NCBI GenBank assembly: GCA_949296645.1 | Contig: CASFPH010000022.1 | Coordinates: 1-64,000, forward strand | DNA from: an uncultured Bacteroidales bacterium | GTDB lineage: Bacteria > Bacteroidota > Bacteroidia > Bacteroidales > UBA932 | Direction: 5' to 3' | Length of the DNA stretch: 64,000 nucleotides | In this document: positions 44,662 through 55,082 of the stretch, piece after piece | Numbering within the stretch: position 1 is the first letter of the stretch | How the letters are laid out: every line of letters begins with the position of its first letter | Notes under the pieces: model-generated | Database searches by the model: none | Seen by the model: the letters and a program-made list of their open reading frames with translations, nothing else | What the model was told of the DNA's origin: nothing | Made by a program: the position numbers and the translations under genes

Positions 44662-47355
44662 TCAGCGGGATTCTTCTCCGGAGGCATTGTATCTTACACA
44701 CCTGACAGGTGAAGCTGACGTCCTGTTTGCATAGTCGTTTGTAACGTATTTGGTATATGAGGGAGAAACATCCTGTACCACAAACTTACCGTCGGTGCCG
44801 AACATGCTGTTTTTTATTATGAAACTGCGTCCTCTGTGATTCATATAGGTCGACGAATTCTTGCAGACACGGGCATCCTGATAATCTCCAAGATTTCCTA
44901 CATTGAACCATGCATGGGTCTTGTCCGTTCTGCTCCTGTCATGACCTTTCCATCCTGTATAAGGAAAGAAATTCTGAACGGCTGTCCCTTCCGATGTCCC
45001 TCCCGATATTACTACACCTTTTTCCCAATTAACGCACCATGCCGAAGAACTGATATTATATGCATGATAGAACAATGCAAAAAGTTCATCATCGGCAACC
45101 CTGTAGCCGTAAGGACACGGATCGTAAATTGTCTTGTAGACTACCTTTTTGCTTACGGGATCATATCCCCATAGCTGGTCAATCGAAACAAAAAGCCAGT
45201 CGTTTGGATAAGTCAGACTTATCTGTGTAGGACCTATTATATCCAATGGCCTTATGGCTCCCGTTTCTACTGTAGGCAGGGCTTCAAGGTGTTCATATAT
45301 ACGTGAGTACTCTCCGTCGTCAAGATAATAATACGGTTTTGTAGACATGTCGTTCCTTGAATAATCATACGCTGGAGGCCCCGGAGAGGGGTCTTTCCTT
45401 CCCCATTGATAATATAGTCCGTAATTGTCAAGAGGATCGCCTGTCTGCCAGGTAGTTGTTGTCGCCCCCAGGTTCATGTTCATGATAGTTACGGACGGAA
45501 GTGTTTTATCTTCCGTAGAAGTCGGATTATTGGTGTATTGAGGTGAATTTTCCGGGTCCATGAATCTTAAGTTCGTATATGTGATATCCTTTATATTGTC
45601 CGTGACCCATATATGCCAGCTCCACAGGATATTGTTGTTATTGTCAAGAACTGCAATCACAGCATTGCCCTGAAGGCTTCCGTCCCGGCATTTGTCATTC
45701 AGAACAAACCTCACATAACCGTGAATCAGTTCCACATGGGTGACTAGATAAGGCTGGTCCTGCCATAGCAGTCTCACCGAATGCGGTGTAAAATATACGT
45801 CCTCCGGATACAAATCTCTTCCGGATATAGAGAGCATTCCCTTTTTACCTCTGCCTGCAACAGTACCGGGGAAATAGAATCCCTCATAATATTCCGTATC
45901 GTTTATTTTCATAGTTTCCTGACTGATGACATAACAGTTTGAGTATTCGAAATCCCCAATGGAACTATTGTATGGGGCAAGATTTCTGAAATGCTTGTCA
46001 TCATCGTTTCCCACGACAATTTCAATGGCTCCTTCCGCTTTGACGTTTATCACTATGTTATAGATATGGCCTGCTTCAAGTATCTTTCTGTTTTCAGGAA
46101 GCAGAGCAGGAATTGTCACCTTTTCGACACCGGCGTCGGTATGTATTTCAAGTTCGGTATCCGTGTCAGGTTCAGCCAGTATATACCCCAGATATGTAGG
46201 TTCCAGACTTATGGCATTATCATAGAGAATCGGATAATCCGGAGTTTCCGCGAATTCAGGATGGTCTGGGTCGTTTTCCGCCATTGCATCCTTGATTATA
46301 GGGATATCTTCCCTGTCCTCCCATAACAATGCTTCACCGAATAATGGTGTAATGCCTTCTGCCGGCAATGTCGCAGTGGCACCGTTGGTAATTGTACTTT
46401 CTGAATTGCCTCTGCTCTGAACTTCAGGCAAGGCAATTGTCACCGTACCCGGCTGATCAACGAAGACCACATTGTTGATTTTTTCCCACGACTTTATGTT
46501 AAGATGACTTTCCTCTATTTTTATAAAAAGTCTTATTCCTGTAAGGTAATGTCTGAAAGTGAAGTAATTGCAATACATGTATCCTGAAGATGGATTCATG
46601 TACTCTTTGAACATATGTCCGTAAGGCTGTATATCAATATCGCTGGCAGTATTGTTTTTGAACCCTTTGCCTGAAAGATCATAACGGCCCTCGCGCATAT
46701 CCGTCATCATCAGGTCCGTCTTTCCGTCGAGTTTGTTCTTGAATTCCACACAATCATAGGTTTTACCATCCTTCTCAACCTGTCTGTAGGTGGAACTCTC
46801 CCTGAATACATAATCAGTAGGCTTGCCATCCGGGTCCTTCGGCAGATCGAAAGTTTTCGGATACCATCCTACCATACGTGTAACATAGGCTGTAATATCA
46901 TCTTCATTTGCCACGTTTCCCTCCGGCCTTACTTCATACCTGTATGTCTGTCTCGGAGAAAAAACTATCGAACGGAAATGTATGCCTTCGGTATTGTCCG
47001 GCGATGAAAGTATCGATGCATCCAGTATTTTCGCCTGTCCGTCATCCCATCCGGTAAAATTGTCTTCCGCATATATGTATTCTTCAGGAAGCCATCCCCT
47101 AACACTGCCGTCCAGCTTGACAAAATTGGCATCAAGAGAAGTGATTGTAGTCGAACCTATAATGGCTTTTGTAAGTATTCCATCCCCTGAAGTACCGTTC
47201 CCGGTTGTCGATACAGAACAGCTGGCATCTATCTCGAAACTCCTTTTTTCTCCGTTTCCGTTTCCGTCACCACACGCATCTTCAATCCTGCATCCGGAGA
47301 AGGAAACGGATATTGCTGTTATTACGGCAAAATATGATATTGAAGTGATTCTCAT
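44662..47355 (-). CDS. Large fimbrillin-like lipoprotein with WHIWV/QWGRKD module
   Basis: An 897-residue lipoprotein (lipobox cysteine after SFSG). The first 450 residues follow the fimbrillin-like two-domain beta pattern seen in Bacteroidales pilins (HYLTGIRLFIKIEE and a GHIYNIVINVKAEG segment before the end of the domain). The C-terminal 400 residues contain WSWHIWVTDN, MNMNLGAT, YGLYYQWGRKDPSPG and YDPCPYGYRVADDE, ending with PVRCVRY. That set resembles the Fibrobacter major paralogous (FISUMP-like) domain. It is last in the left pilus operon, so it could be a tip or accessory adhesin; this is inference. Confidence 0.75.
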   Translation of the reverse strand: MRITSISYFAVITAISVSFSGCRIEDACGDGNGNGEKRSFEIDASCSVSTTGNGTSGDGILTKAIIGSTTITSLDANFVKLDGSVRGWLPEEYIYAEDNFTGWDDGQAKILDASILSSPDNTEGIHFRSIVFSPRQTYRYEVRPEGNVANEDDITAYVTRMVGWYPKTFDLPKDPDGKPTDYVFRESSTYRQVEKDGKTYDCVEFKNKLDGKTDLMMTDMREGRYDLSGKGFKNNTASDIDIQPYGHMFKEYMNPSSGYMYCNYFTFRHYLTGIRLFIKIEESHLNIKSWEKINNVVFVDQPGTVTIALPEVQSRGNSESTITNGATATLPAEGITPLFGEALLWEDREDIPIIKDAMAENDPDHPEFAETPDYPILYDNAISLEPTYLGYILAEPDTDTELEIHTDAGVEKVTIPALLPENRKILEAGHIYNIVINVKAEGAIEIVVGNDDDKHFRNLAPYNSSIGDFEYSNCYVISQETMKINDTEYYEGFYFPGTVAGRGKKGMLSISGRDLYPEDVYFTPHSVRLLWQDQPYLVTHVELIHGYVRFVLNDKCRDGSLQGNAVIAVLDNNNNILWSWHIWVTDNIKDITYTNLRFMDPENSPQYTNNPTSTEDKTLPSVTIMNMNLGATTTTWQTGDPLDNYGLYYQWGRKDPSPGPPAYDYSRNDMSTKPYYYLDDGEYSRIYEHLEALPTVETGAIRPLDIIGPTQISLTYPNDWLFVSIDQLWGYDPVSKKVVYKTIYDPCPYGYRVADDELFALFYHAYNISSSAWCVNWEKGVVISGGTSEGTAVQNFFPYTGWKGHDRSRTDKTHAWFNVGNLGDYQDARVCKNSSTYMNHRGRSFIIKNSMFGTDGKFVVQDVSPSYTKYVTNDYANRTSASPVRCVRYNASGEESR

Positions 47356-47389
47356 GTTCCTGTCTTTTTATTTAAATGCGTTAACGACT

Positions 47390-50300
47390 TTACTCCATCT
47401 GGCATCTTACTACTCTTGCATCAGCCATTCCGTATGAATTGTTTTGCATCGCTTTATACCGGTTTCCGTTCTTGTTCCATCTCATTTCTCTAGTGTTCAA
47501 TTTCTCGCCGCCGGTGGTTGTATAGAAAGGTGTGGCGGTTGAGAGACGATAAGGGCCGGATGCTCCGGAAAAATATCCGGAACTGCCTATTATAGCAGGA
47601 GCATTTGGAAACCATATCCCGGATGTCTTGATGCTACCCAAAGTGGTACTCATGTCCTGATTAAGGAACATGGCATATGCATATACGCTTATATTGCTGT
47701 TTGAAATATTGTATTCCGGAGTATCATAATCGCTTTGACATATGTTGGCAGAGAGGAATACATTGTGCTGCATGACCTTGTAACCGGGAGGGCACGGGTC
47801 GTACATCGTTTTGGCAAATGATTCTCCTATGGAACCGGCACTGCCTACGTATCCCCAGAAATCATTAGCTTCGCCCTTGTAATTGGTATATGTCGTCTGC
47901 CAGAAAGTGTTGCTGCTGGAGAAGAACCGTAAAGGATTCTCGACAGATGCCTGTATCGAGCTTTTTCCTGTTATTGTATTTTCTGAACGCCTTACCCATC
48001 CGCCTGACGTCTTCTCGAACCAGTAATAGGTATCATTTCCTGTTGTACTTTGCGATGCTGGAGGGAAAAAAGGATCTTTTCTGCCCCATTGGTAATACAT
48101 GCCGAAAGATGCGGCAAGGTTGTTCCCGTCGATAGTCTCTGTATCGGAAGGCGCAAAAGTGGCTCCGAGATTCCTGTCCATTACCGTATAGTCGCCCAGA
48201 TTTACTACGAAAGTGCCAGGTTGTATCCATATATGCCAAGTCCAGAGTATTTTGCCGTTTACATCATACGCTGCCAGACCCACGTTGCCGTAGTTTTTTT
48301 CATCAACAACTGCATAGAACATTGCATAATCATCTTTCAGGCTGCCGTTGTTGATGATTTTGACAGGACATTTTTCATCTATTTCTTCGGGAGACGGGTT
48401 GCTTTCCGCAAATGTCCTGTAATCGCTGCCAGCCTTGAGATCTCCCTGCCACCATAGTATATCCACTCGGTCTATGCCGGTTATTGCTGAACCCATGCCT
48501 GCATCGAAAGCTCTGAAAAATATGTTTCCGTTCTGATATATATTAAGTCCTGTAACACCGTTGCCCCTTATGGTTGCCCTGAACTTGTAGAATCCGGACT
48601 TGGATACCATATACGAATTTGCAGTCTGACTCTTGCTCAAGTTGTCTACTGTAGGGGAAGAGCTCTCAAGTATACATCTGACCGGGTATGCCGCAGTCCA
48701 TTCAGTATGATAATTAACCGGATCTGATATCAGAACCGAATTTACATCCCTGCCGTCCATATAACTGAAATGATACGATGCCTGTTGCTCGACTATACCT
48801 TCGGAATTGATATATGGTGTGGCGGATGAGAGATATGTCGCTTCACGCAGAGTACTTTCCGACTTGTCATCACTGTTTTTCAGTACACCTTCGGCAAGAC
48901 ATACGGTGCCTGGATAATAGATATTTATCATATCGCCGAGGCTGAATCTGTAACCGGCAAATTCGTTTGTAGCATTTACAAGTTTACTTACTTTAGTTGC
49001 CATTTCTGATGCATGCCATGATAAGTTTTCGGGAACTCGGTATCCGGGAGGACAAGGATCGTACAATGTCTTCACATAATTGTCCCATGGCCCTACATAT
49101 CCCCAGAAATGTCCCTGGTTCTCCGTGTCGGTTGTCCAGCTCTGATTTCCTTCGGTATAGTAATATGCGGTAGGATCCTTGTGAATCTCCTGCAGGGATG
49201 TGGCAGGTTTCACATTGCGCGGCCATATGTAGTCCCAGTCAGGGTTGTAATCTACCGTAGGTCTGAATATGGCATCCTTTCTGCCCCACTGGTAATAAAG
49301 TCCGGACCATTGGGAACGTGCGGACTGAAATGTCGAATGATCGGTAGTTACGGCCCCGAGATTTCTGTCCATTGCAGAATATCCGTTTGCATAACCCTGA
49401 TTGTAAGGTTTGTCGGTAACCCATATATGCCAGCTCCATACCAGTTCTCCGTTCTTGTATGCACCTATTTTTACATTACCCCTGTACTGCAGGGTGAAGT
49501 CATCCGGATTATCCGGGTTCCCCGGCACTGTAAAGAGCACTTTCCCTTCACTGAGTTTATTGGACGCGAGTTCTATGATCGGTGTATTTACCCTTTCATT
49601 ATAATCTTCGATGAATGTCATTTTCCCGCCAACAAGCTTCATCATGGCATCACTTCTGATAATACGCACCGAATCCACATCAAGGTTTACATTCCTGTCA
49701 GGAAGTTCGATTATCCGGCCGTCACTGTCCGTAAGGGTGTTCACGCCATTCCCCTTGACAGTACCGTCGAAACAATAGCCGAGATTTGCAGACGATACAA
49801 TGTATGAGTTTGCGGTACCGTATCGAGAAAGATCGGTAAATATTCTGACGTCAGGTTCCAGATTTATAAAGGTTTCATTTCCGTCATATTGCCATTCGCT
49901 TGCCGAAACTTCCGCGTTGACAATCCCTTTGGAAGAAAATCTCAGGAATATATTGTACGAGTACCCGGGTTTGAAGTTTCTTGCGATGGAGACCGAATTA
50001 CCGGAATTATGCTCTGATGTTTTTGCAATGATGCCTATGATTCCGTCGTTGGGACTGCCGCACAGAACAGTCCCTATAAGGCCTTCCCCGGATGATGGAA
50101 AACCTGCATGGAGTTCAACATACTCAGCTTCAGAGGTCGCCGAAAGAATGGAAATGGTCTGCTTGGTTCCATCTTCGAATGAAAATACAGGCTTTCCAGA
50201 CGTAATATCCTCAGGCCATGTGATTATCAGCTTCTGGGGAAGATTTGTAATTGTTACCTCCGTCAGTTTTCCCCACTCGTCACGTGTCTCGTTGTCCACA

Positions 50301-50860
50301 GCATAGGCGTAAATATTATACATGCACAAGGCATGGCTGAACATGAGAGGGTTTATGCCTGTTGTGAAAGTCCCCTTTTCGAACGAACTGACCATCACAT
50401 CCGTCTGTCCGTCTATCAGGTATTCCATATGACCGTCATCATGTATCATCTTGTCTGACGCATCCTTTACCCAGCTGTCCGATTCACGCGGATACCATCC
50501 TGTAAATCCAACTTCTTTTTGCCTGTCATTATAAAACTGGGTATTTCCGGATTCGAAAGTTATTTTTCTTATCCACTCCCCGTTGTTTGAAGGCTTGCCC
50601 AAAGTGGCATCCATAGGTGTCAGTTCGGACGGTTTGACCGTTTCTCCTTCATCCCATCTCAATACGGATATGGCAAGTTCTTCGCCGTAATCATAGTCGA
50701 TGTAAGGTGTGGCCGATTTTGAGACTATTACCGATGAAGAAATATTTGCACCTATCCTGATACGCATGTCGTTAATGTCAGGTTCAAATTTTTTCACACA
50801 GGCTGATGAAAGTGCTGCAATAGAAACGAGCAATACAATATATACTGATGTTTTTTTCAT
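47390..50860 (-). CDS. Very large fimbrillin-like lipoprotein with two WHIWV/QWGRKD modules
   Basis: About 1156 residues from the second ATG (50860), which directly precedes the lipoprotein signal MKKTSVYIVLLVSIAALSSAC. The ATG at 50872 is an alternative. A fimbrillin-like region (about 30-340) ends in a GYSYNIFLRFSSKG segment. Two consecutive modules follow, each with WSWHIWV or WTWHIWI, DRNLGA, GLYYQWGRKD or GMYYQWGRKD, and YDPCPPGY. Each module ends near PVRC or VVRC. The neighbour at 44662 has one such module. Function is not known; the repeated, surface-type architecture suggests ligand binding at the pilus. Confidence 0.75.
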   Translation of the reverse strand: MKKTSVYIVLLVSIAALSSACVKKFEPDINDMRIRIGANISSSVIVSKSATPYIDYDYGEELAISVLRWDEGETVKPSELTPMDATLGKPSNNGEWIRKITFESGNTQFYNDRQKEVGFTGWYPRESDSWVKDASDKMIHDDGHMEYLIDGQTDVMVSSFEKGTFTTGINPLMFSHALCMYNIYAYAVDNETRDEWGKLTEVTITNLPQKLIITWPEDITSGKPVFSFEDGTKQTISILSATSEAEYVELHAGFPSSGEGLIGTVLCGSPNDGIIGIIAKTSEHNSGNSVSIARNFKPGYSYNIFLRFSSKGIVNAEVSASEWQYDGNETFINLEPDVRIFTDLSRYGTANSYIVSSANLGYCFDGTVKGNGVNTLTDSDGRIIELPDRNVNLDVDSVRIIRSDAMMKLVGGKMTFIEDYNERVNTPIIELASNKLSEGKVLFTVPGNPDNPDDFTLQYRGNVKIGAYKNGELVWSWHIWVTDKPYNQGYANGYSAMDRNLGAVTTDHSTFQSARSQWSGLYYQWGRKDAIFRPTVDYNPDWDYIWPRNVKPATSLQEIHKDPTAYYYTEGNQSWTTDTENQGHFWGYVGPWDNYVKTLYDPCPPGYRVPENLSWHASEMATKVSKLVNATNEFAGYRFSLGDMINIYYPGTVCLAEGVLKNSDDKSESTLREATYLSSATPYINSEGIVEQQASYHFSYMDGRDVNSVLISDPVNYHTEWTAAYPVRCILESSSPTVDNLSKSQTANSYMVSKSGFYKFRATIRGNGVTGLNIYQNGNIFFRAFDAGMGSAITGIDRVDILWWQGDLKAGSDYRTFAESNPSPEEIDEKCPVKIINNGSLKDDYAMFYAVVDEKNYGNVGLAAYDVNGKILWTWHIWIQPGTFVVNLGDYTVMDRNLGATFAPSDTETIDGNNLAASFGMYYQWGRKDPFFPPASQSTTGNDTYYWFEKTSGGWVRRSENTITGKSSIQASVENPLRFFSSSNTFWQTTYTNYKGEANDFWGYVGSAGSIGESFAKTMYDPCPPGYKVMQHNVFLSANICQSDYDTPEYNISNSNISVYAYAMFLNQDMSTTLGSIKTSGIWFPNAPAIIGSSGYFSGASGPYRLSTATPFYTTTGGEKLNTREMRWNKNGNRYKAMQNNSYGMADARVVRCQME

Positions 50861-50884
50861 TCGGATCCCCATTGATGGAATGTT

Positions 50885-51931
50885 TTAAATCTGATCAGGA
50901 AGCAGAGTGGTTTCTATAAACTCGACAGTTTTCCACTCTTCAATAGTGCCTTCCAGATCCACACTTGAATCTATACCTACAAAATACCTTATCTTATGTC
51001 CCCTGTACCATATTTCCTGGGGATAGTCAGCAAGTTCGAAAACGGCGGTATAGTCTGTCTGTTTGCCGTTTTCCAGTGCCTGATACTCTATGTACAGTTC
51101 AATGTTCATCACATCCTGCTGTACGGTAAGAAATCTCATCTTTAGATTGTCCTCAACGAATCTGTTTTCTGCATCATACATCTTCAACAAACCTTCAATA
51201 TTCGTTTGAGGTTGATATGTATATGTAGCGACTTCGGAATCGTCAATCATCACGGACCAGATATTTTTCATGCCGGAATTATCTGCATTGTCTCCGGGAA
51301 CTGCATGGTATTTCAATTCGTATTTCGCCCGCGTATTGACATTCCTGAACTCTATTTTTTTTACGGTCACTTCCGACATGTTTACTCCCATTCCCATATA
51401 CAGCTCCACACAGCTTGTTAATCTTTCGAAATCCAGTTTTACAAGCGGCTTGTCGGCACCGTTTACCTTTACCCTGTATGACATAAGGTAATCTGCCCAC
51501 ACATCCTCGCTTTTTGTGTAGGTTTTAGGTTGATTTATGTAGAGGATGGAGCCGTTGTTAAGGATATTGCTGATTCCACCGTTTGTTGAAGTCGGCTGCG
51601 CTATAGGCGACGCGATGTATGCATAGAATGAATACTCCTTGTCTGTCCAGTCTACATTGGATTTCCAGACGCCGTTTTTCGTATAGGCGACTTCCGTATT
51701 AGAAAATGCCGGATTGGTAAGTCCGTCCGATACATATATGGGTAATCTGCCGTCGACAAGAGTACCCGTATCTTCTATTATGGATTTCACTGACGGGCTT
51801 TGGACAGGGGTTGTTTTCACGTAAAACGCAATCCTGTTGTCTTCACTGTCCGGAAATCCGTTTTTGACGCAAGATACGGTAGCTGTCAGTACCGCAACCG
51901 TGGAAAAAAGATATACTGCCGTCTTCATCAT
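50885..51931 (-). CDS. Fimbrillin-family lipoprotein
   Basis: A 348-residue lipoprotein (signal MMKTAVYLFSTVAVLTATVSC). The middle shows the fimbrillin signature of a first beta-domain with WTDKEYSFYAYIASP and a conserved LDFERLTSCVELYMGM segment. The second domain ends in KIRYFVGIDSSVDLEGTIEEW. Pilins of this group are exported as lipoproteins and matured by an outer-membrane protease before polymerising. Its start directly abuts the stop of the upstream gene, so the two are coupled. Confidence 0.75.
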   Translation of the reverse strand: MMKTAVYLFSTVAVLTATVSCVKNGFPDSEDNRIAFYVKTTPVQSPSVKSIIEDTGTLVDGRLPIYVSDGLTNPAFSNTEVAYTKNGVWKSNVDWTDKEYSFYAYIASPIAQPTSTNGGISNILNNGSILYINQPKTYTKSEDVWADYLMSYRVKVNGADKPLVKLDFERLTSCVELYMGMGVNMSEVTVKKIEFRNVNTRAKYELKYHAVPGDNADNSGMKNIWSVMIDDSEVATYTYQPQTNIEGLLKMYDAENRFVEDNLKMRFLTVQQDVMNIELYIEYQALENGKQTDYTAVFELADYPQEIWYRGHKIRYFVGIDSSVDLEGTIEEWKTVEFIETTLLPDQI

Positions 51932-52933
51932 CTAACCGTCAATTATAACATCATCCACAATCCATGGCAAAACCTTCACTTCAAAAGTGATCTTGTTGTC
52001 ATGGAGATACAAGTTGTATACATATCTGTAGCCTGCTCTCCAGTTGTTTGTTTCAGCCACCGTGAAATCGATTTCCTTTGTCGCTGAAATTCCTTTCTGG
52101 GTGTAGGTCAGCACACCCTTTATATCTGAAAAGCGGTCATTGGGATGAGGCCAGGCAAGCATATATCCGTCTGCTCCAGCCTTGCCTGTATCCGCGAAAA
52201 TATTATAGGTCTCATTATACAGGATTGACCTGTCAGCGCTCTTTTCGAAAGCCGTGCCTGTATTGTTTTCAAGCGTTATTGCCGGCAGGCTCTCTTTCGC
52301 GATTACAGCTGTACCCTGTCTGTATATTCCTTCAAGGAGGAATGACTTGAATACAACGTCATCGTCAGGTATGAGATTTACAAAGTTGAACTGCAATGCA
52401 CAGAGAAGATGCTTCATCTGAAGAGGAACCGGACGGTACGGATTTGTTTCCGTCATTTTACGGGTATGGTGTCCATAGATGAAATCGAACTGACTCTCGG
52501 ATGTGATGGTCCAGGGTCCTACGGTAAGACTCTCGTCTGCTTCGTCATAAACCGTTGCAGGCGTTCCGCTTCCATCCGGGGCGATCAGGGTGCCATCGGA
52601 GATGTTTTTTGCTGCATAAGCCGTAAACGAGTGCGTGCCCGTCTTCGTCCAGTATTTCGGACTTCCGAAATTCCAGTTTGTTCCGTCGCATGTAGCTTCA
52701 TCCCCGTTTATGTGCATCGTGGAAGCATCCCCGAGCGTAAACTTGTCGTACACTCTCAACGTATTTCCCGGAGTATGGAAATTGTCCGGTTCGAAGAGGG
52801 ATTTCGTACTGAAATCTCCGCTTTCCGGATCTATGAATATAGGCATATCTTTCCCGTACCGGAGAGAAGATCCGGTACAGGAGATCGCCGTGACAAGCAC
52901 AACTGGAAGTATGTAAATATCCGTTCGTTTCAT
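51932..52933 (-). CDS. Fimbrillin-family lipoprotein
   Basis: A 333-residue lipoprotein (MKRTDIYILPVVLVTAISC). It has the fimbrillin hallmarks HSFTAYAAKN, QMKHLLCALQFNFVNL and a terminal YVYNLYLHDNKITFEVKVLPW strand. The C-terminal PW motif followed by a short strand recurs in the pilins of both operons and may be the region exchanged on polymerisation. It lies between a pilin-like gene downstream and the main fimbrillin upstream. Confidence 0.78.
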   Translation of the reverse strand: MKRTDIYILPVVLVTAISCTGSSLRYGKDMPIFIDPESGDFSTKSLFEPDNFHTPGNTLRVYDKFTLGDASTMHINGDEATCDGTNWNFGSPKYWTKTGTHSFTAYAAKNISDGTLIAPDGSGTPATVYDEADESLTVGPWTITSESQFDFIYGHHTRKMTETNPYRPVPLQMKHLLCALQFNFVNLIPDDDVVFKSFLLEGIYRQGTAVIAKESLPAITLENNTGTAFEKSADRSILYNETYNIFADTGKAGADGYMLAWPHPNDRFSDIKGVLTYTQKGISATKEIDFTVAETNNWRAGYRYVYNLYLHDNKITFEVKVLPWIVDDVIIDG

Positions 52934-53037
52934 GTTTCCTTTTCAGTATTGTAAATAAACATCTGCGTGAATCTGCAGCATCCCCCAAAACCATGACATC
53001 TCAGTCCGGCATATACCGAAAAGATTTTTAAATTTGA

Positions 53038-54093
53038 TTACTGGATTGTTATATTCCCACCTGTAGCATCTGTCCAGTTATCAACAGAAGGGTTGATTAA
53101 TATTTCATTTAATGTAAATGTCAGATTATAGGTATAATGCTTGCCAAGTTCCCAAGACCCAGTATCAGTACCAGTATCAGTAAGTGTACCTGTATATGTT
53201 TCTTTAAGAGGAGTGCCTGCTGAAGTCAACTGTTGGTATTCGACGATTATTTTAGACTCATTTTTTACTGAGGCAGTCAATGCTATACTTTGCGGTATGA
53301 TAAGAAGATCCCCGAATGGCTGTGCTGTTTCATTTATATTCGTACCGGTCTCATTGTCGTAGAGTACAATATCCCTGCTTTCAGAAAGTTCGCTCCATTC
53401 GTCCTGATTGGAATCTGCTCCTGTATTTGAGTTGAAATTTCCTTTTGTACATACGTTTGTGAGCGTTATCTTCAGTATTTGGAATTTTCCGCTTGCAGTA
53501 GCATCAGTTTTGACATTGAAGTCAAGCCATGAAAGCGCGTGCCTGAATTTGACAGCCATAGGACCTGAATTTGCCGTATTCTGGTCGTCCGCATCAAACC
53601 ACATAAGATCAACTGTACTATTGGTTACAGCCCCTGCATTTGTTGCCCATACATATTCTCCCTGTTGAAAACCTTCAATAGTAATACCTGGTTTTTCTGC
53701 ATTCGTGTAACTGACACTTGTTTTTGTCAGATCAAACGGACTGTATCCTGCAAATGCAAGATAACCTGTTTTAGGCCAATAGTACGGATCAGGATTGCCA
53801 CCCCAGTATGTAGATTTATATATAAATTCTCCGTTGTCTATATACAACTCTGGCGCTTCTGCTCCGTAAAAATCAGCCCAAGACTGAGATTCTGTTGTGA
53901 TTTTATGATATGCGAAAATACCGAAAGACAAGTCTTGAGGATATGTATTGTCTTTAATCGGACCGTTAGCCTTAGTAACCTGTCCTGCTACAGGACTGAT
54001 TCCTATTTCATTCCTGGTGTCATCATAGACAGTCGTTTTGGTGCAGGCAGCCAGCACTGCAATAACTGCTGCGAGTATAAAAAATCTTTTCAT
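53038..54093 (-). CDS. Fimbrillin (probable major pilin, left operon)
   Basis: A 351-residue lipoprotein (MKRFFILAAVIAVLAAC, TKTTV). The N-terminal QVTKA and the body motifs YLAFAGYSPFDLT and AVKFRHALSWLDFNVKTD are shared with the right-operon fimbrillin at 59382. The end is INPSVDNWTDATGGNITI. It is third in the left operon after DUF3575 and DUF5119 genes, the same position as its paralog. A low-complexity TLTDTGTDTGS stretch lies near residue 310. It probably forms the pilus shaft. Confidence 0.82.
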   Translation of the reverse strand: MKRFFILAAVIAVLAACTKTTVYDDTRNEIGISPVAGQVTKANGPIKDNTYPQDLSFGIFAYHKITTESQSWADFYGAEAPELYIDNGEFIYKSTYWGGNPDPYYWPKTGYLAFAGYSPFDLTKTSVSYTNAEKPGITIEGFQQGEYVWATNAGAVTNSTVDLMWFDADDQNTANSGPMAVKFRHALSWLDFNVKTDATASGKFQILKITLTNVCTKGNFNSNTGADSNQDEWSELSESRDIVLYDNETGTNINETAQPFGDLLIIPQSIALTASVKNESKIIVEYQQLTSAGTPLKETYTGTLTDTGTDTGSWELGKHYTYNLTFTLNEILINPSVDNWTDATGGNITIQ

Positions 54094-54134
54094 ATCATTA
54101 AATATTATTGTTAATATTATTATTTATTAATAAG

Positions 54135-55082
54135 TTAAATGACTATATCTGTTTCTATGTTTTCCCAATCATCGACATCGGGCTTAAGACCGCCTTCTCC
54201 GGTACCATCTTCCGGTTTTTCTATAACTATTTTGTCGGTTTTGATTTCTATTATCTGCCTTTTGTTGTCAATGAATCTGTCGGATATGTCTATATTGAAC
54301 TCATGACCTTTACCGGCCACATCCACTATCACCAAGGATGAGATCTGCTCTCCTGCCGGGTTGTAGCCGAAGGTATTGAATTTGAATTCAACTGAACCGT
54401 CTTGATATGTTACATAATTTTCAAGGAAGACGGATACATGGTTGTCAATCCTGATCCGGTCGGCAAGTATATTCCCTTCGGAAAGACCTGAAATCACTCC
54501 ATATATTCCGTTTACCCATTCTATTCCGTCGATTTTGTCTATTATGAGTTTCCATGTTTCCACGACGGTGGATGCTTCCACTTCAAGAACAACCCTCTCC
54601 ATCCCGGTTCCACGTGCAGGAATATATACGTCTTCCAGGCTGCCTACAAACAGATGGTCAGGTTCATATACGATCTTTTCGTCATCGAACTTGGTTCCGC
54701 GGCTTCTGAGAGTATTCCTGTAACTGTCAGGTACATTGTTTGTTGTGGCATATATTGCATCATATATGTTTTCATTTCCGATAATCGTGCTTTCAGTATT
54801 GAAATTGTATACCAGCATGTCATAAACCCTGTTCGGCACAAGATTGACAATACCTCCTGTCAGGGGAAGAAAGGCTTGTGTCGCAAAACGTCCGGTTTCA
54901 TTATCGAAAAACATCACTCTCATCATTGACTGCAGCTTGTCTACAGTATGATTGACAATATCCGTATTGATGGATATGACTACCTGAACATTGTTGTCAG
55001 CCGTAACAAGGGGTCTTCTCCTGCATGAGTATGCCGTCAGGACAAGTATGAAACAGAAAATTATATATCCAGCTCTTCTCAT
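54135..55082 (-). CDS. DUF5119-family lipoprotein (left operon)
   Basis: A 315-residue lipoprotein (cysteine after LTAYS, followed by RRR). The conserved segment VPNRVYDMLVYNFNTE and the late GLSEGNILA are shared with the right-operon protein at 58294. DUF5119 proteins in Bacteroidales accompany fimbrillin genes. Their role is not established, though an assembly or anchoring function is plausible. The start overlaps the stop of the DUF3575 gene, suggesting coupling. Confidence 0.78.
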   Translation of the reverse strand: MRRAGYIIFCFILVLTAYSCRRRPLVTADNNVQVVISINTDIVNHTVDKLQSMMRVMFFDNETGRFATQAFLPLTGGIVNLVPNRVYDMLVYNFNTESTIIGNENIYDAIYATTNNVPDSYRNTLRSRGTKFDDEKIVYEPDHLFVGSLEDVYIPARGTGMERVVLEVEASTVVETWKLIIDKIDGIEWVNGIYGVISGLSEGNILADRIRIDNHVSVFLENYVTYQDGSVEFKFNTFGYNPAGEQISSLVIVDVAGKGHEFNIDISDRFIDNKRQIIEIKTDKIVIEKPEDGTGEGGLKPDVDDWENIETDIVI

